56,786 nucleotides of DNA from Bacteroidales bacterium M5 (lineage in GTDB: Bacteria; Bacteroidota; Bacteroidia; Bacteroidales; Muribaculaceae), in assembly GCA_001689535.1 (NCBI GenBank), contig LUJP01000105.1, positions 1 to 56,786 of the forward strand, written 5' to 3'. The position numbers and the translations under genes are program-made. The notes beneath the pieces are model-generated. The model made no database searches and was not told where the DNA came from. It worked only from the letters and a program-made list of their open reading frames with translations. The first letter of the stretch is position 1, and each line of letters starts with the position of its first letter. Positions 33,934-43,325 of the stretch are shown here, piece by piece.

Positions 33934-35233
33934 GGTGTACAAGCTTAGTATTTTTACGTCAGTTATTCCCGTCAGCGAGGGCCATTGGATTGTCTATAAT
34001 TCGTTTACCGACAAGTTTATGGTGGTCCGTCGCTGCGGGGAGCTGAATCCCCGTCAGTTACCCGTCATTCCGGAGCTGCGTGAAAATCTGATTGCCGCAG
34101 GAGCTATTGTGAAGAATGAAGTGGATGAAAATCTCATGCTCCGCGAGCGTCTGAACTCCATAACCGACAACGACCGCTGCTTTCAGCTTCATGTAAACCC
34201 CACGCTTGGCTGCAATTTCAGGTGCTGGTACTGCTACGAACAGCACGACGGCATGCCGATGATGGACAATGCCACTCTTCAGGCCCTGTTCCGCCTGGTA
34301 GAAAACAAGCTTGGAGAGATGAAGGGCATGAAGGAACTGAGCCTTTCGTTTTTCGGAGGGGAGCCGCTGCTTGGCTATGACAGGGTAGTGCGGCCGCTTA
34401 TAGAGTTCTGCTCCGTGGAGTGCGGCAGGCGCGGCATTGAACTGCGGGTACATTTCACAACCAACGGTTTTCTGCTCAACCCCGCGCGGGTGGAGTATCT
34501 GGCACGGTACAAAGCCACGTTCCAGATTACGCTTGATGGCGACCGCCATACCCACGACACAGTGCGTTTCACCTCCGGCGGCAAGGGATCCTACGATATG
34601 ATTATGCGTAACATCACAAAACTCGCCGAGGCCGGATGCCATGTGATAATGCGTATAAACTACACCGCCGCAAACCTTGAGTCGGTGCGCCGCATCCCCG
34701 ATGATATGAGAAGCATGGCCGAGGAATCGCGCAAGAACATACGCGTAGACCTGCAGAGGGTATGGCAGGACTCGTCCGGCGCCGGAGATGAGCTGGCCGG
34801 TGAGATTGAATCGTTGGCCGACAGGTTCACAGAGTGCGGACTGGCTGTGAGCGACCATGCATTATGGAACAACTCGTTGAGCCCCTGCTATGCCGACTAT
34901 CGCCACCAGATGCTGATAAACTACAACGGAGACGTGTTCAAATGCACTGCCCGCGATTTCTCGGAGGCCAACAGTCTGGGGCGGCTCACCCCCTCAGGGG
35001 AGATAAAATGGAAAAAGAATATGCCCGAGGATTATCTGACGCTGAAACTTTCAAGGCCCGGGTGCCGGGAATGCCGCATTGCTCCGCTGTGCGGGAGCGG
35101 ATGCTGCCAGAAAAACCGGGAGACTCCTGCCGACTGCGGATGTATGCTCGGCTACACCGAGCAGGCCAAGGACGAGCGGATACTCAAGCGCTTCGAACGC
35201 GCTTTTGTGGTTCCGGCTTCGGTGGCCCGTTAA
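33917..35233 (+). CDS. Radical SAM/SPASM peptide maturase
   Basis: A 438-residue radical SAM enzyme. The first 90 residues (including WIVYNSFTDKFMVVRR) look like the peptide-recognition region seen in SPASM maturases. The radical SAM cluster is C99NFRC103WYC106, followed by SFFGGEPLLGYD and FTTNGFLL. The C-terminal SPASM region has NYNGDVFKCTARDF and C383RECRIAPLC392GSGC396C, then C407GC409, enough Cys for two auxiliary Fe-S clusters. It should install a radical cross-link such as a thioether on the neighbouring Cys-rich peptide. The 17-base overlap with the precursor gene shows coupled translation. Confidence 0.88.
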   Translation: MQKSPKVYKLSIFTSVIPVSEGHWIVYNSFTDKFMVVRRCGELNPRQLPVIPELRENLIAAGAIVKNEVDENLMLRERLNSITDNDRCFQLHVNPTLGCNFRCWYCYEQHDGMPMMDNATLQALFRLVENKLGEMKGMKELSLSFFGGEPLLGYDRVVRPLIEFCSVECGRRGIELRVHFTTNGFLLNPARVEYLARYKATFQITLDGDRHTHDTVRFTSGGKGSYDMIMRNITKLAEAGCHVIMRINYTAANLESVRRIPDDMRSMAEESRKNIRVDLQRVWQDSSGAGDELAGEIESLADRFTECGLAVSDHALWNNSLSPCYADYRHQMLINYNGDVFKCTARDFSEANSLGRLTPSGEIKWKKNMPEDYLTLKLSRPGCRECRIAPLCGSGCCQKNRETPADCGCMLGYTEQAKDERILKRFERAFVVPASVAR

Positions 35234-35253
35234 AAATAATGGTCATTTCACCC

Positions 35254-35272
35254 CGGATATTTTTGATATCCG
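35254..35272 (+). terminator. Weak hairpin between maturase and receptor genes
   Basis: CGGATAT-TTTTG-ATATCCG forms a 7-bp stem 20 bases after the maturase stop, followed by an A/T-rich but not T-only run. It could lower transcription into the receptor gene rather than end it. Confidence 0.4.
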
Positions 35273-35323
35273 AATTATATAGATAACTTTACTTTCCCGA
35301 ATAACACAAAAACTTAACAACTT

Positions 35324-37633
35324 ATGAAAAATTACAGGCGAATTTTTGCGATGTTTGCGGCGGTTGTGTCGGCCATGACCCTCTATGGTATGGATCTGAA
35401 AGGAAGAATACTGACTCCCGACAATGAGCCGGTGGATTATGCCATAGTGTCGGCTTTCGCGCTCCCCGACTCCACATTCATAGCGATGACAAATTCCGAC
35501 GCAAATGGAAATTTCATACTCACGGTGCCCGATGCCAAAGTCACTGCCGCCTTTCTGCGTGTGGAAGCCATGGGCCATACCCCTTTGACCGTATCTGACC
35601 TCAATAATATATCATCGCTTGTAATGACGCCGGCGTCGAAGAATCTCGAGGGCGTGACGGTATCGGCCAGACGCTCGCCGTTGAAGGCTGAGGCAGGCCG
35701 CTTTTTCTATGACCCCTCCGAACTCCGCGATGAGACCAACGATGCCATAGGCGTGCTTGAGCGTATGCCGCTGGTTACGTTTCGCGACAACTCCGCAAAG
35801 ATATTCGGCCGCGGCGAAGCCACGATATATATCAACGGACGGCCGCCGCGCATGCCAAGATCCGCGCTGATGCAATACCTGCGCACGGTGCGGCCGGCCA
35901 ACATCAAGAAAGTGGAAGTTATAGTCAATCCAGGAGCCTCGTTCGGCTCAGGTGTCAATGGCATAATCAACCTCATAATCGATAATCCTTACGAGGGTTT
36001 CCTCAGTACAACCGGCATAAGTGCCAGATATGATGAAGAGCGCGTGTCTCCGCAGATAAGCACGTGGCTCGGATATTCCAAAGGAAAATTCAACATGTCG
36101 GTGGCGCCATTCCTTACAATGAGCAATTCCTATAGGCGCAACAGGGTGATAAACGAATTTTTCGAAAGCGGCGTTACCCGCAACGTAATCACCGAGCAAC
36201 GTAATAAAAATCTGACAGCCGGCGGAAGTCTGGACATGGACTATAACTTCTCGAGCAAATTCTGGCTCGGGGCCAACCTGGCACTCGCGGGAATGCACAA
36301 CAAGACCACGGGTGCCACCGACGGCTCGCAGACGGACGCCGCGGGAATTGAGTCGCGCATAGAGGGCACAATGCGGTCGGAAACGCCGTTTTCGGGCCCG
36401 ATCGTGTCCACAGGTATATACAGCGAATGGCGACCGGCCGCTCACTCGGTGATAAAACTGTCGGGAGGCTACTACACTTCAATCGACAAATACGAGGCTA
36501 CCAACGAATTCAACGGTGTGGAATCACACGAACGCAGCCGTGCGGACAACTCCGTGGCCGCAGGCTCCCTGAAATACAGCTACGAAACCGAGGCATTGGG
36601 CACAATCAACGCCGGATATGCCGTTGACCGCTCGGTGAACGATATGTCAGATCTCACCGGCGCCAATTCCATTGCCGAGATCATGAACGCCCTGTATGCC
36701 GAATACAGCAAGTCGTTCGGACGGGTATCCGTCGATGCCGGTCTGCGGTGTGAGGGCCTCAACCGCCACTCAATGTGGGGAGATGCCGGCTCTTATCGCT
36801 ATAACCGTTGGGAATGGTATCCGTCGGCCAGCGTGAACTGGAATCCGGGCAAACTGGACCAGAGCATATCGCTGAGTTACCGCCGGACATCCAGCCGCAC
36901 ACCGTTCCATTACTTCAACCCGGTGAAACAGTTTACATCGGAGTATGCCTACACCTGCGGCAACCCGTATCTGAAGCCATCTTCCACTAATTGGCTGATG
37001 CTGTATTACAATATATTCGGTTCGCTCACTTTCTCAAGTGACTATATATGGGGCGGCGGTGTGACGCAATTCGTGCGTGATGACGGCAACTACACCGTGA
37101 CCAGCTATATCAACGAGGAGACAAGCAAATCTCTGCATCTGAGTATGCAGTACACCCGCAAAGTGCTGCCGTTCCTCAGGGTCAAGGTAGCGTCGGGAGT
37201 CAATAAAAGCAAATATACCGCCTATATTTTTGATGACATGGTGAAGACGGCAGGATGGTCATGGGACTACGACGCCTATCTTTTCTTTATCTTCCCGAAA
37301 CGTTACGGTCTCAGCGCCAATGTTACATATAGTGGCTACTCGCCTATGGAATATCTGGATGGAAATACCCGGTGGGTACACAATCTGAGTGCCTCCGTAG
37401 AGAAGACATTTGCCAACTTAGGGCAGATAAGGCTCTATGTGGGTGATATTCTGGGACGCGGCTATTTCAGCAACCGCCATTACCGCGAAGAGATGTCGGC
37501 CTACAGCACGCGTCGTGTTGGCGGCCTCCATCCGAACGTGACGCTGAGCGTGCGGTTCTATTTCGGCAAGACCACCATCAACCGCACCCGCTATATGTCA
37601 AGCGACGAAATAAACCGTAAGACCGCACGCTGA
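35324..37633 (+). CDS. TonB-dependent receptor-like outer membrane protein
   Basis: A 769-residue outer-membrane protein. A signal peptide (MKNYRRIFAMFAAVVSAMTLYG) is followed by a carboxypeptidase-regulatory-like beta domain (LKGRILTPDNEPVDYAIVSA, residues about 25-105), a plug domain (VLERMPLVTF, IYINGRPP, IKKVEVIVNPGASFGSGVNGIINLII) and a long beta barrel ending in VTLSVRFYFGKTT. It fits the OMP_b-brl_3 type. Such proteins import substrates by TonB energy; one inside a peptide export locus, with the exporter gene 11 bases downstream, may carry the mature peptide across the outer membrane or re-import it. That role is inferred from position only. Confidence 0.85.
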   Translation: MKNYRRIFAMFAAVVSAMTLYGMDLKGRILTPDNEPVDYAIVSAFALPDSTFIAMTNSDANGNFILTVPDAKVTAAFLRVEAMGHTPLTVSDLNNISSLVMTPASKNLEGVTVSARRSPLKAEAGRFFYDPSELRDETNDAIGVLERMPLVTFRDNSAKIFGRGEATIYINGRPPRMPRSALMQYLRTVRPANIKKVEVIVNPGASFGSGVNGIINLIIDNPYEGFLSTTGISARYDEERVSPQISTWLGYSKGKFNMSVAPFLTMSNSYRRNRVINEFFESGVTRNVITEQRNKNLTAGGSLDMDYNFSSKFWLGANLALAGMHNKTTGATDGSQTDAAGIESRIEGTMRSETPFSGPIVSTGIYSEWRPAAHSVIKLSGGYYTSIDKYEATNEFNGVESHERSRADNSVAAGSLKYSYETEALGTINAGYAVDRSVNDMSDLTGANSIAEIMNALYAEYSKSFGRVSVDAGLRCEGLNRHSMWGDAGSYRYNRWEWYPSASVNWNPGKLDQSISLSYRRTSSRTPFHYFNPVKQFTSEYAYTCGNPYLKPSSTNWLMLYYNIFGSLTFSSDYIWGGGVTQFVRDDGNYTVTSYINEETSKSLHLSMQYTRKVLPFLRVKVASGVNKSKYTAYIFDDMVKTAGWSWDYDAYLFFIFPKRYGLSANVTYSGYSPMEYLDGNTRWVHNLSASVEKTFANLGQIRLYVGDILGRGYFSNRHYREEMSAYSTRRVGGLHPNVTLSVRFYFGKTTINRTRYMSSDEINRKTAR

Positions 37634-37644
37634 ACCACCCTCCC

Positions 37645-39828
37645 ATGCGCAAAGGCAGAATCTACGGCTATCAGCAGCTGGAGCAGTCGGACTGCGGCAT
37701 AACCTGCGTGAGAATCATAGCCCGCTATTTCGGCTACCGCTACACACCGGCTTTTCTCCGGGGGCTGAGCGACAGCAGCCGGCTTGGAATCTCGATAAAG
37801 GACATGACGCAGACTTTCGCCGGAATTGGCTTCAGGGCCATACCGGTGCGCATCGGCATCGACAAACTCAGCGAGATGCCGCTGCCGGCTATTCTGTACT
37901 GGAACCAGAATCACTTCATAGTGCTCTACAGAATAAGCAAGGGGCGCTATCATATAGTGGATCCCGGTTCAGGAAAGACAAGTTTCCGCCGGAGTGATAT
38001 CGAGACCTACTGGCTCTCGGGAAGCAACACGGGACTGGCAATACTGGCGGAGCCCGATCCCGAGGCAAAGCCGGTGGAGTGTCCGCGTGAAAAATCGGTA
38101 AGCGCCATAGCCACTCTGCTGCGCCTCTTCGGCCAATGTCTGGGGAATAACCGGAAGCCGTTTGCCGCCGTCATGATGCTTTCCCTGATATCGATGTGTG
38201 CCGACATAGCCATGCCGCTTATATTCCAGCAGACGGTTGATACGGGCATATCCACAGGCGATATCGGGCTCGTGTGGCTTCTGGCGCTGATGCAGGTGAT
38301 GATATTCATAGGCAATTTCATGTCGTCGGCGGCATTGCAGTATGTCATAACCCGGCTGGGACTCAGCCTGGGTATAAGCATGATGAACGAGTATCTGAGC
38401 CGGTTGCTGTCGATGTCCATGTCTTTTTTCGCGCGCAAGGTGAGCTCGGACCTCATTCAGAAAATACATGACCAGGAACGTATCAAGGATTTCATGGTGA
38501 GCATGCCGGGAATGCTGTTCACCACGGCTCTGTCGATGATAGTATTTTCGGCTATGCTGGCATATTATTGTTTGCCGGCGCTTCTGATTATGACCGGCGC
38601 CACCCTGCTGGGAATAATGTGGAACAACGCATTTCTGCGACATACGCGCGAGATTGACTTCTCCCGGTTCTCGGCGCTGTCGAAAAGCCGCAACCACGTA
38701 TATGAAATTGTCAACGGTATCGCCGAAATAAAAATAAACGGAGCTGAGGAAATGAGGCTGGGAGTATGGCGCAGACTGCAGCTGAAAATACGCGATCTGT
38801 CAGTGAGGGCGCTGAAAATCGAGCTTCTTTCGTCGGGAGGTACGTCGCTGATAACCAAGCTGCAGGACGTATGCATCACAGGTATCTGCGCTACAATGGT
38901 TATCCGTGGAGAAATGACCATAGGCATGATGATGACCGTGGGGTACATAACAGGGCGCCTTGCAATACCGTTTGCAAATGTGGTAAGTATGTGCCGCAGT
39001 GTCCAGAAAACCACGATGGCTGTGGAGCGCGTGGACGAAGTGATGAACCACACTCCGGTGCGTCCCGCCGATACGGCCTGCATGCCGCCGGCCGACATAA
39101 CGCTAAAAAACGTATGGTTCAGATATCCGGGGTCACAAAACCCCGATGTGCTCCGGCACGTGTCGCTCTCCATCAGGAAAGGCTCCACAATAGCAATAGT
39201 AGGAGCCAGCGGCGGGGGCAAGACCACGCTGATAAAAATAATACTCGGTCTTTTTATGCCTCACACCGGCGAGGTGGAAATCGGGGGGCGACCACTTACA
39301 GCCGACAATGCCGGAGCATGGATGAAAAACTGCGCCGCAGTGATGCAGGACGGCATAATATTTTCCGGCACGATATTATCGAACATAGCCATATCGGATG
39401 AGCATCCCGATATGGCAAAAGTGCAGGAGGCAATAGAAACTGCCTGCCTCGGCAGTTTCATAGCCAATCTTCCCATGGGGCTGATGACGCGCATAGGAGT
39501 GGCAGGAATAGAACTTAGCGGCGGCCAGAAGCAGAGGCTGCTGGTGGCGCGTGCCGTTTACCGCAATCCCGGTGTGCTGATACTCGACGAGGCCACATCA
39601 TCGCTCGACGCCGAAAATGAGGCCTCGATAGTGCGCAATATCAACCGTTTCAAGCAGGGACGCACTGTGATTATCGTGGCCCACCGGCTCAGCACCGTAA
39701 AAAACGCCGACAGAATAATCTTCCTCAGAAACGGCGAGATTATAGAGACCGGCACCCACCGGGAGCTTGTGGACTATGGAGGCGGTTATTTCCAGCTGAT
39801 TTCAAACCAGCTCGAAATAGCCAATTAA
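37645..39828 (+). CDS. Peptidase-containing ABC exporter (C39-TMD-NBD)
   Basis: A 727-residue bacteriocin-type exporter. The N-terminal C39 peptidase has its whole catalytic triad: Cys17 in QSDCGITC, His90 in NQNHFIVLY and Asp106 in YHIVDPGSG. A six-helix transmembrane domain follows (about 155-450), then the ATPase: Walker A GASGGGKTT (520-528), signature LSGGQKQRLLVARA (624 on), Walker B VLILDEATSSLD and the switch His in IIVAHRLSTV. It should cut the leader from the modified peptide and pump the core into the periplasm. No HlyD-like adaptor or TolC-like channel is encoded nearby. Confidence 0.93.
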   Translation: MRKGRIYGYQQLEQSDCGITCVRIIARYFGYRYTPAFLRGLSDSSRLGISIKDMTQTFAGIGFRAIPVRIGIDKLSEMPLPAILYWNQNHFIVLYRISKGRYHIVDPGSGKTSFRRSDIETYWLSGSNTGLAILAEPDPEAKPVECPREKSVSAIATLLRLFGQCLGNNRKPFAAVMMLSLISMCADIAMPLIFQQTVDTGISTGDIGLVWLLALMQVMIFIGNFMSSAALQYVITRLGLSLGISMMNEYLSRLLSMSMSFFARKVSSDLIQKIHDQERIKDFMVSMPGMLFTTALSMIVFSAMLAYYCLPALLIMTGATLLGIMWNNAFLRHTREIDFSRFSALSKSRNHVYEIVNGIAEIKINGAEEMRLGVWRRLQLKIRDLSVRALKIELLSSGGTSLITKLQDVCITGICATMVIRGEMTIGMMMTVGYITGRLAIPFANVVSMCRSVQKTTMAVERVDEVMNHTPVRPADTACMPPADITLKNVWFRYPGSQNPDVLRHVSLSIRKGSTIAIVGASGGGKTTLIKIILGLFMPHTGEVEIGGRPLTADNAGAWMKNCAAVMQDGIIFSGTILSNIAISDEHPDMAKVQEAIETACLGSFIANLPMGLMTRIGVAGIELSGGQKQRLLVARAVYRNPGVLILDEATSSLDAENEASIVRNINRFKQGRTVIIVAHRLSTVKNADRIIFLRNGEIIETGTHRELVDYGGGYFQLISNQLEIAN

Positions 39829-39912
39829 TAAGCCTCCCACACCCTCAAAACATCTTGCCTTAAATAAAAGCACGTAATTTGCGGGAATTTGTGAAGGCTT
39901 AACTATAGGAAG

Positions 39913-39944
39913 TTGGGATGGGAATGATTTTTGATGTAAATTTG
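39913..39944 (+). promoter_or_regulatory. Promoter of the LolD-like gene
   Basis: A TTG at 39913-39915 and a -7 box TAAATTTG at 39937-39944, 21 bases apart, fit the consensus well. The promoter lies inside the frame that would open at 39918, which shows that the true start is further down, at 40002. Confidence 0.75.
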
Positions 39945-40001
39945 CATTCTGCAAGGCCTACGGGGTTTGCAGATGACCAGTTCACATCCATAGAATCACA
40001 G

Positions 40002-40679
40002 ATGATTGCATTGCGCGGTATCACCAAGAAGTTCGACTCCCTGCAGGTGCTCAAAGGCATCGACCTCGACATAGCACGTGGCGAGGTAGTGTCTATTGTA
40101 GGGCCCAGCGGTGCGGGCAAGACCACGCTGCTGCAGATCATGGGTTCGCTCGAGCGTCCCGATTCAGGGTCGGTGGCCTATGACGGCGAGGAGATATTCC
40201 TGCTGAACGACAATAAGCTGGCCCGCTTCCGAAACCGCAACATAGGTTTCGTGTTCCAGTTCCATCAGCTTCTGCCGGAGTTCACCATGCTTGAAAACGT
40301 GGCTATGCCGGCGCTGATAGGCGGGAAATCCCGAAAGGAAGCCTTTGCCGAAGCAATACGCCTGATAGAGTATCTGCATCTGGAAGATCGCGCCGCCCAC
40401 AGGCCCGCAGAGCTTTCGGGCGGAGAGCGCCAGAGGGCGGCAGTGGCGAGAGCGCTCGTTAACAACCCGCGCGCCGTGCTTGCCGACGAACCTTCCGGAA
40501 GCCTCGACAGCCACAACCGCGAGGAGCTCCACAGGCTTTTCTTCGACCTGCGACGCGATTTCGGTCATACGTTTGTAATTGTGACTCATGACGAATCACT
40601 GGCGCGCCGCGCCGACCGCATGATCACAATCCGCGACGGGGCCGTGACCGACATCACTGTCAGAACCGATGTTGAATAA
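40002..40679 (+). CDS. ABC transporter ATPase, LolD-like
   Basis: A 225-residue ATPase of the LolD/MacB class. It starts at MIALRGITKKFDSLQVLKG; the in-frame ATG at 39918 would add 28 residues that overlap the promoter. It shows Walker A GPSGAGKTT (34-42), the Q-loop FVFQFHQLLPEFTMLENVAMPAL, signature LSGGERQRAAVARAL, Walker B AVLADEPSGSLD and the switch TFVIVTHDESLA. By family it powers lipoprotein release or an envelope transport system. No permease gene lies beside it, so it must pair with one elsewhere. It has its own promoter and probably does not belong to the peptide locus. Confidence 0.88.
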   Translation: MIALRGITKKFDSLQVLKGIDLDIARGEVVSIVGPSGAGKTTLLQIMGSLERPDSGSVAYDGEEIFLLNDNKLARFRNRNIGFVFQFHQLLPEFTMLENVAMPALIGGKSRKEAFAEAIRLIEYLHLEDRAAHRPAELSGGERQRAAVARALVNNPRAVLADEPSGSLDSHNREELHRLFFDLRRDFGHTFVIVTHDESLARRADRMITIRDGAVTDITVRTDVE

Positions 40680-40739
40680 TCACATAACACCAATACAACA
40701 ATAAACACCAATTCACAATTTAATTACGTCCTATTATCT

Positions 40740-41432
40740 ATGAAAAAAATCATCAGTACATTCGCGATTTTCATCTGTGCCCTTATTCCGGCGGTGATGT
40801 TCACTTCCTGCCTTGACAATGACGACGAGGGCAAGAACCAGATACTCACAAGCAATTTCGTGACCTATGAGGGTATGATAGGTGGCAAACCTGTGTTCAC
40901 CTACATCAATCCCAAGACTCAGGCTACCGTGACTCTTACCGGCGATCTTACCGACCTCAAGAATGTGAACGAAGGCGACCGTTGCTTCCTCACCTATTAT
41001 CTTCCCGCCGGAGTTCCCGAGGGTGCTTTCACCAATTCGCAGATAAAGATCATGCAGCTTGTGGTGGCTCTCACAGCCCGGCTCGAGGAAGGTCAGGCCA
41101 TGCAGGAAAACGCTATTCCCGGTCTTGACCTCAATCTCCGCACGTTGTTTATCAACGGCTATTACCTTAATCTGCTCGCAAATTCATATTTCAGCGACAA
41201 GCCTGAATTCACTATCTCTTACGTGCCCGAATCCATTGCGACCGGCACCGCCGAGATCTATATCACTTTCAATGCCGAGAGAAATGATGCAGCACGCAAT
41301 CTCGATGTGCCCGCATCGTTCAACATCGCTCAGATCTGGAACAATCCCAATGTAACCGCCATCAACGTGCATCTGCGCAATTCCAATTCCACTCTCGGTT
41401 CCTCACCATTCCTGATTAAAAAAGCAAACTGA
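40740..41432 (+). CDS. NigD-like lipoprotein
   Basis: A 230-residue lipoprotein: the signal MKKIISTFAIFICALIPAVMFTSC ends in a lipobox Cys at about residue 24, and the mature start CLDNDDEG is acidic, as in surface-exposed Bacteroidetes lipoproteins. The rest is beta-rich (FVTYEGMIGGKPVFTYINPKT, RCFLTYYLPAG). It resembles NigD-type proteins, a Bacteroidales lipoprotein family with an OB-like N-terminal and a beta C-terminal domain; I am moderately sure. It is unlike an enzyme. A 61-base gap separates it from the LolD-like gene. Confidence 0.6.
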   Translation: MKKIISTFAIFICALIPAVMFTSCLDNDDEGKNQILTSNFVTYEGMIGGKPVFTYINPKTQATVTLTGDLTDLKNVNEGDRCFLTYYLPAGVPEGAFTNSQIKIMQLVVALTARLEEGQAMQENAIPGLDLNLRTLFINGYYLNLLANSYFSDKPEFTISYVPESIATGTAEIYITFNAERNDAARNLDVPASFNIAQIWNNPNVTAINVHLRNSNSTLGSSPFLIKKAN

Positions 41433-41440
41433 ATCTGAAT

Positions 41441-41770
41441 ATGGAAAAAAACAATAAGAACCCCAACGAGATTAAAATCGAAGTACGCCCCGAAGTAGCT
41501 GGCGGCACATACTCCAACCTTGCTCTGGTGAGCCACAGCCCTAATGATTTCTTTGTAGACTTCATTATCGTCACTCCCAACTCTCCTGTGGCACAGGTGC
41601 AGTCGCGCATTATCCTCACCCCCGAGAATGCCAAGAACCTGGTTCACGCCCTTGCCGAGAATGTGGCGCGCTATGAGGCTACATTCGGTGAAATCAAGCA
41701 GCGCGTTCCCCGCCAGCAGAACCCCCAGGGAGGCATACCCAATCCCTTCTCAGGCCCGGCAAACGCCTGA
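41441..41770 (+). CDS. DUF3467 family protein
   Basis: A 109-residue protein of the DUF3467 family. The conserved core is EVAGGTYSNLALVSHSPNDFFVDFI and SRIILTPENAKNLVHALAENVARYEATFG; the C terminus (RVPRQQNPQGGIPNPFSGPANA) is a disordered Gln/Pro/Gly tail. No function is established. It begins 8 bases after the NigD-like lipoprotein gene, so the pair is probably co-transcribed. Confidence 0.85.
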   Translation: MEKNNKNPNEIKIEVRPEVAGGTYSNLALVSHSPNDFFVDFIIVTPNSPVAQVQSRIILTPENAKNLVHALAENVARYEATFGEIKQRVPRQQNPQGGIPNPFSGPANA

Positions 41771-41822
41771 TATTTTCTTACAGACCCTGCAGACAGGTTC
41801 CCACTCCTAATTCCGCTCAAAA

Positions 41823-43310
41823 ATGAAACCCAACAATTTCACCATCTACAATTCGCTTTCGCGAAAGAAAGAACTCTTCCGTCCCGTCCACCCCGGAAGG
41901 GTGGGAATGTATGTGTGCGGTCCTACCGTATATGGCGACGGGCATCTGGGACACGCCCGTCCCGCCATTACTTTCGATGTGCTTTTCCGCTATCTGAACC
42001 ATCTCGGCTATAAGGTGCGCTACGTGCGCAACATCACCGATGTGGGTCATCTCGAACACGATGCCGACAGCGGCGAAGACAAGATAGCCAAGAAAGCCCG
42101 CCTTGAACAGCTCGAGCCTATGGAGGTGGTGCAGTATTACCTCAACCGCTACCATCATGATATGGAGCGGCTGAATGTGCTTCCTCCGTCGATCGAGCCT
42201 CATGCCTCGGGCCATATTATCGAACAGATAGAGTATATCAAGAAAATCATGGAGAGCGGTTACGCCTACGAAAGCCACGGCTCCGTATATTTCGACGTGC
42301 CCAAATATAACCGCGACCATAATTACGGCAAGCTGTCAGGACGCAACATCGACGAGCTTCTCGCCACAACCCGCGACCTCGACGGCCAGGAGGAGAAACA
42401 TAATCCGGCCGACTTTGCCCTGTGGAAAAAAGCCTCGCCCGAACACATCATGCGCTGGCCCTCGCCCTGGAGCGACGGTTTCCCCGGATGGCACCTCGAG
42501 TGCTCCACCATGGGTGAGAAATATCTTGGTGTGCCCTTCGACATCCATGGCGGCGGAATGGACCTCAAGTTCCCCCACCACGAATGCGAAATAGCGCAGT
42601 CGGTGGCCCATAACGGCAGCGATACCGTGAATTACTGGATGCACAACAACATGATTACCATCGACGGCAAGAAGATGGGAAAATCGCTGGGCAATTTCAT
42701 AACGCTCGAACAGTTCTTCAACGGAGATCATCCTCTGTTGGCGCAACCCTATTCGCCCATGACCATCCGCTTCTTCATCCTCCAGGCCCATTATCGCGGA
42801 ACGGTCGATTTCAGCAACGAGGCTCTGCAGGCGTCTGAAAAAGCGCTTCAGCGCATGCTCGAAGGCTATCGCCGTCTGCAGTCGCTCAAGCCTTCGGATG
42901 TCTCCACCGTAAGCGTGCAACCCATTGTGGATGCCTGCTATGAGGCTCTCGACGACGACCTGAACACTCCCGTGGTCATCGCCAACCTTTTCGAGGCATG
43001 CAGCATCGTCAACAAGATAAACGACGGCACAGAGAAAGCCACACAGGCCGACATCGACCTGCTCCGTACGCTTTTCGACACATTCCTTGTGGATATTCTC
43101 GGCATCCGTGTGGAGACTGCCGGTGCGGCCGACGACGGTACCGACATGAAGCCTTTTGAAGGCGCCGTTGACCTCCTGCTCGAGATGCGCGCCAAAGCCA
43201 AGGCCGAGAAAGACTGGACCACCAGCGACCTCATCCGCGACCGTCTTGCCGCCATAGGCTTTGACGTGAAGGATACCAAAAACGGTTTTGAGTGGAGCGT
43301 AAAAAAGTAA
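41823..43310 (+). CDS. cysS: Cysteinyl-tRNA synthetase
   Basis: A 495-residue class I synthetase that charges tRNA-Cys. The Zn-ligand Cys is in VCGPTVYG, the HIGH-type motif in DGHLGHARPAITFDV, and further Zn ligands in HLECSTM and FPHHECE. The KMSKS loop reads KKMGKSLGN, a mild variant. The DALR/anticodon-binding part follows (DDDLNTPVVIANLFEAC). It is complete and ends 15 bases before the transporter gene. Confidence 0.97.
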   Translation: MKPNNFTIYNSLSRKKELFRPVHPGRVGMYVCGPTVYGDGHLGHARPAITFDVLFRYLNHLGYKVRYVRNITDVGHLEHDADSGEDKIAKKARLEQLEPMEVVQYYLNRYHHDMERLNVLPPSIEPHASGHIIEQIEYIKKIMESGYAYESHGSVYFDVPKYNRDHNYGKLSGRNIDELLATTRDLDGQEEKHNPADFALWKKASPEHIMRWPSPWSDGFPGWHLECSTMGEKYLGVPFDIHGGGMDLKFPHHECEIAQSVAHNGSDTVNYWMHNNMITIDGKKMGKSLGNFITLEQFFNGDHPLLAQPYSPMTIRFFILQAHYRGTVDFSNEALQASEKALQRMLEGYRRLQSLKPSDVSTVSVQPIVDACYEALDDDLNTPVVIANLFEACSIVNKINDGTEKATQADIDLLRTLFDTFLVDILGIRVETAGAADDGTDMKPFEGAVDLLLEMRAKAKAEKDWTTSDLIRDRLAAIGFDVKDTKNGFEWSVKK

Positions 43311-43325
43311 CGCTGCCGTCCTCTT

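Noticed and set aside
38160..39000. The possibility that the ABC exporter's C39 domain is a non-catalytic C39-like domain
   Set aside because: Cys17, His90 and Asp106 are all in place, so it should be an active leader peptidase.
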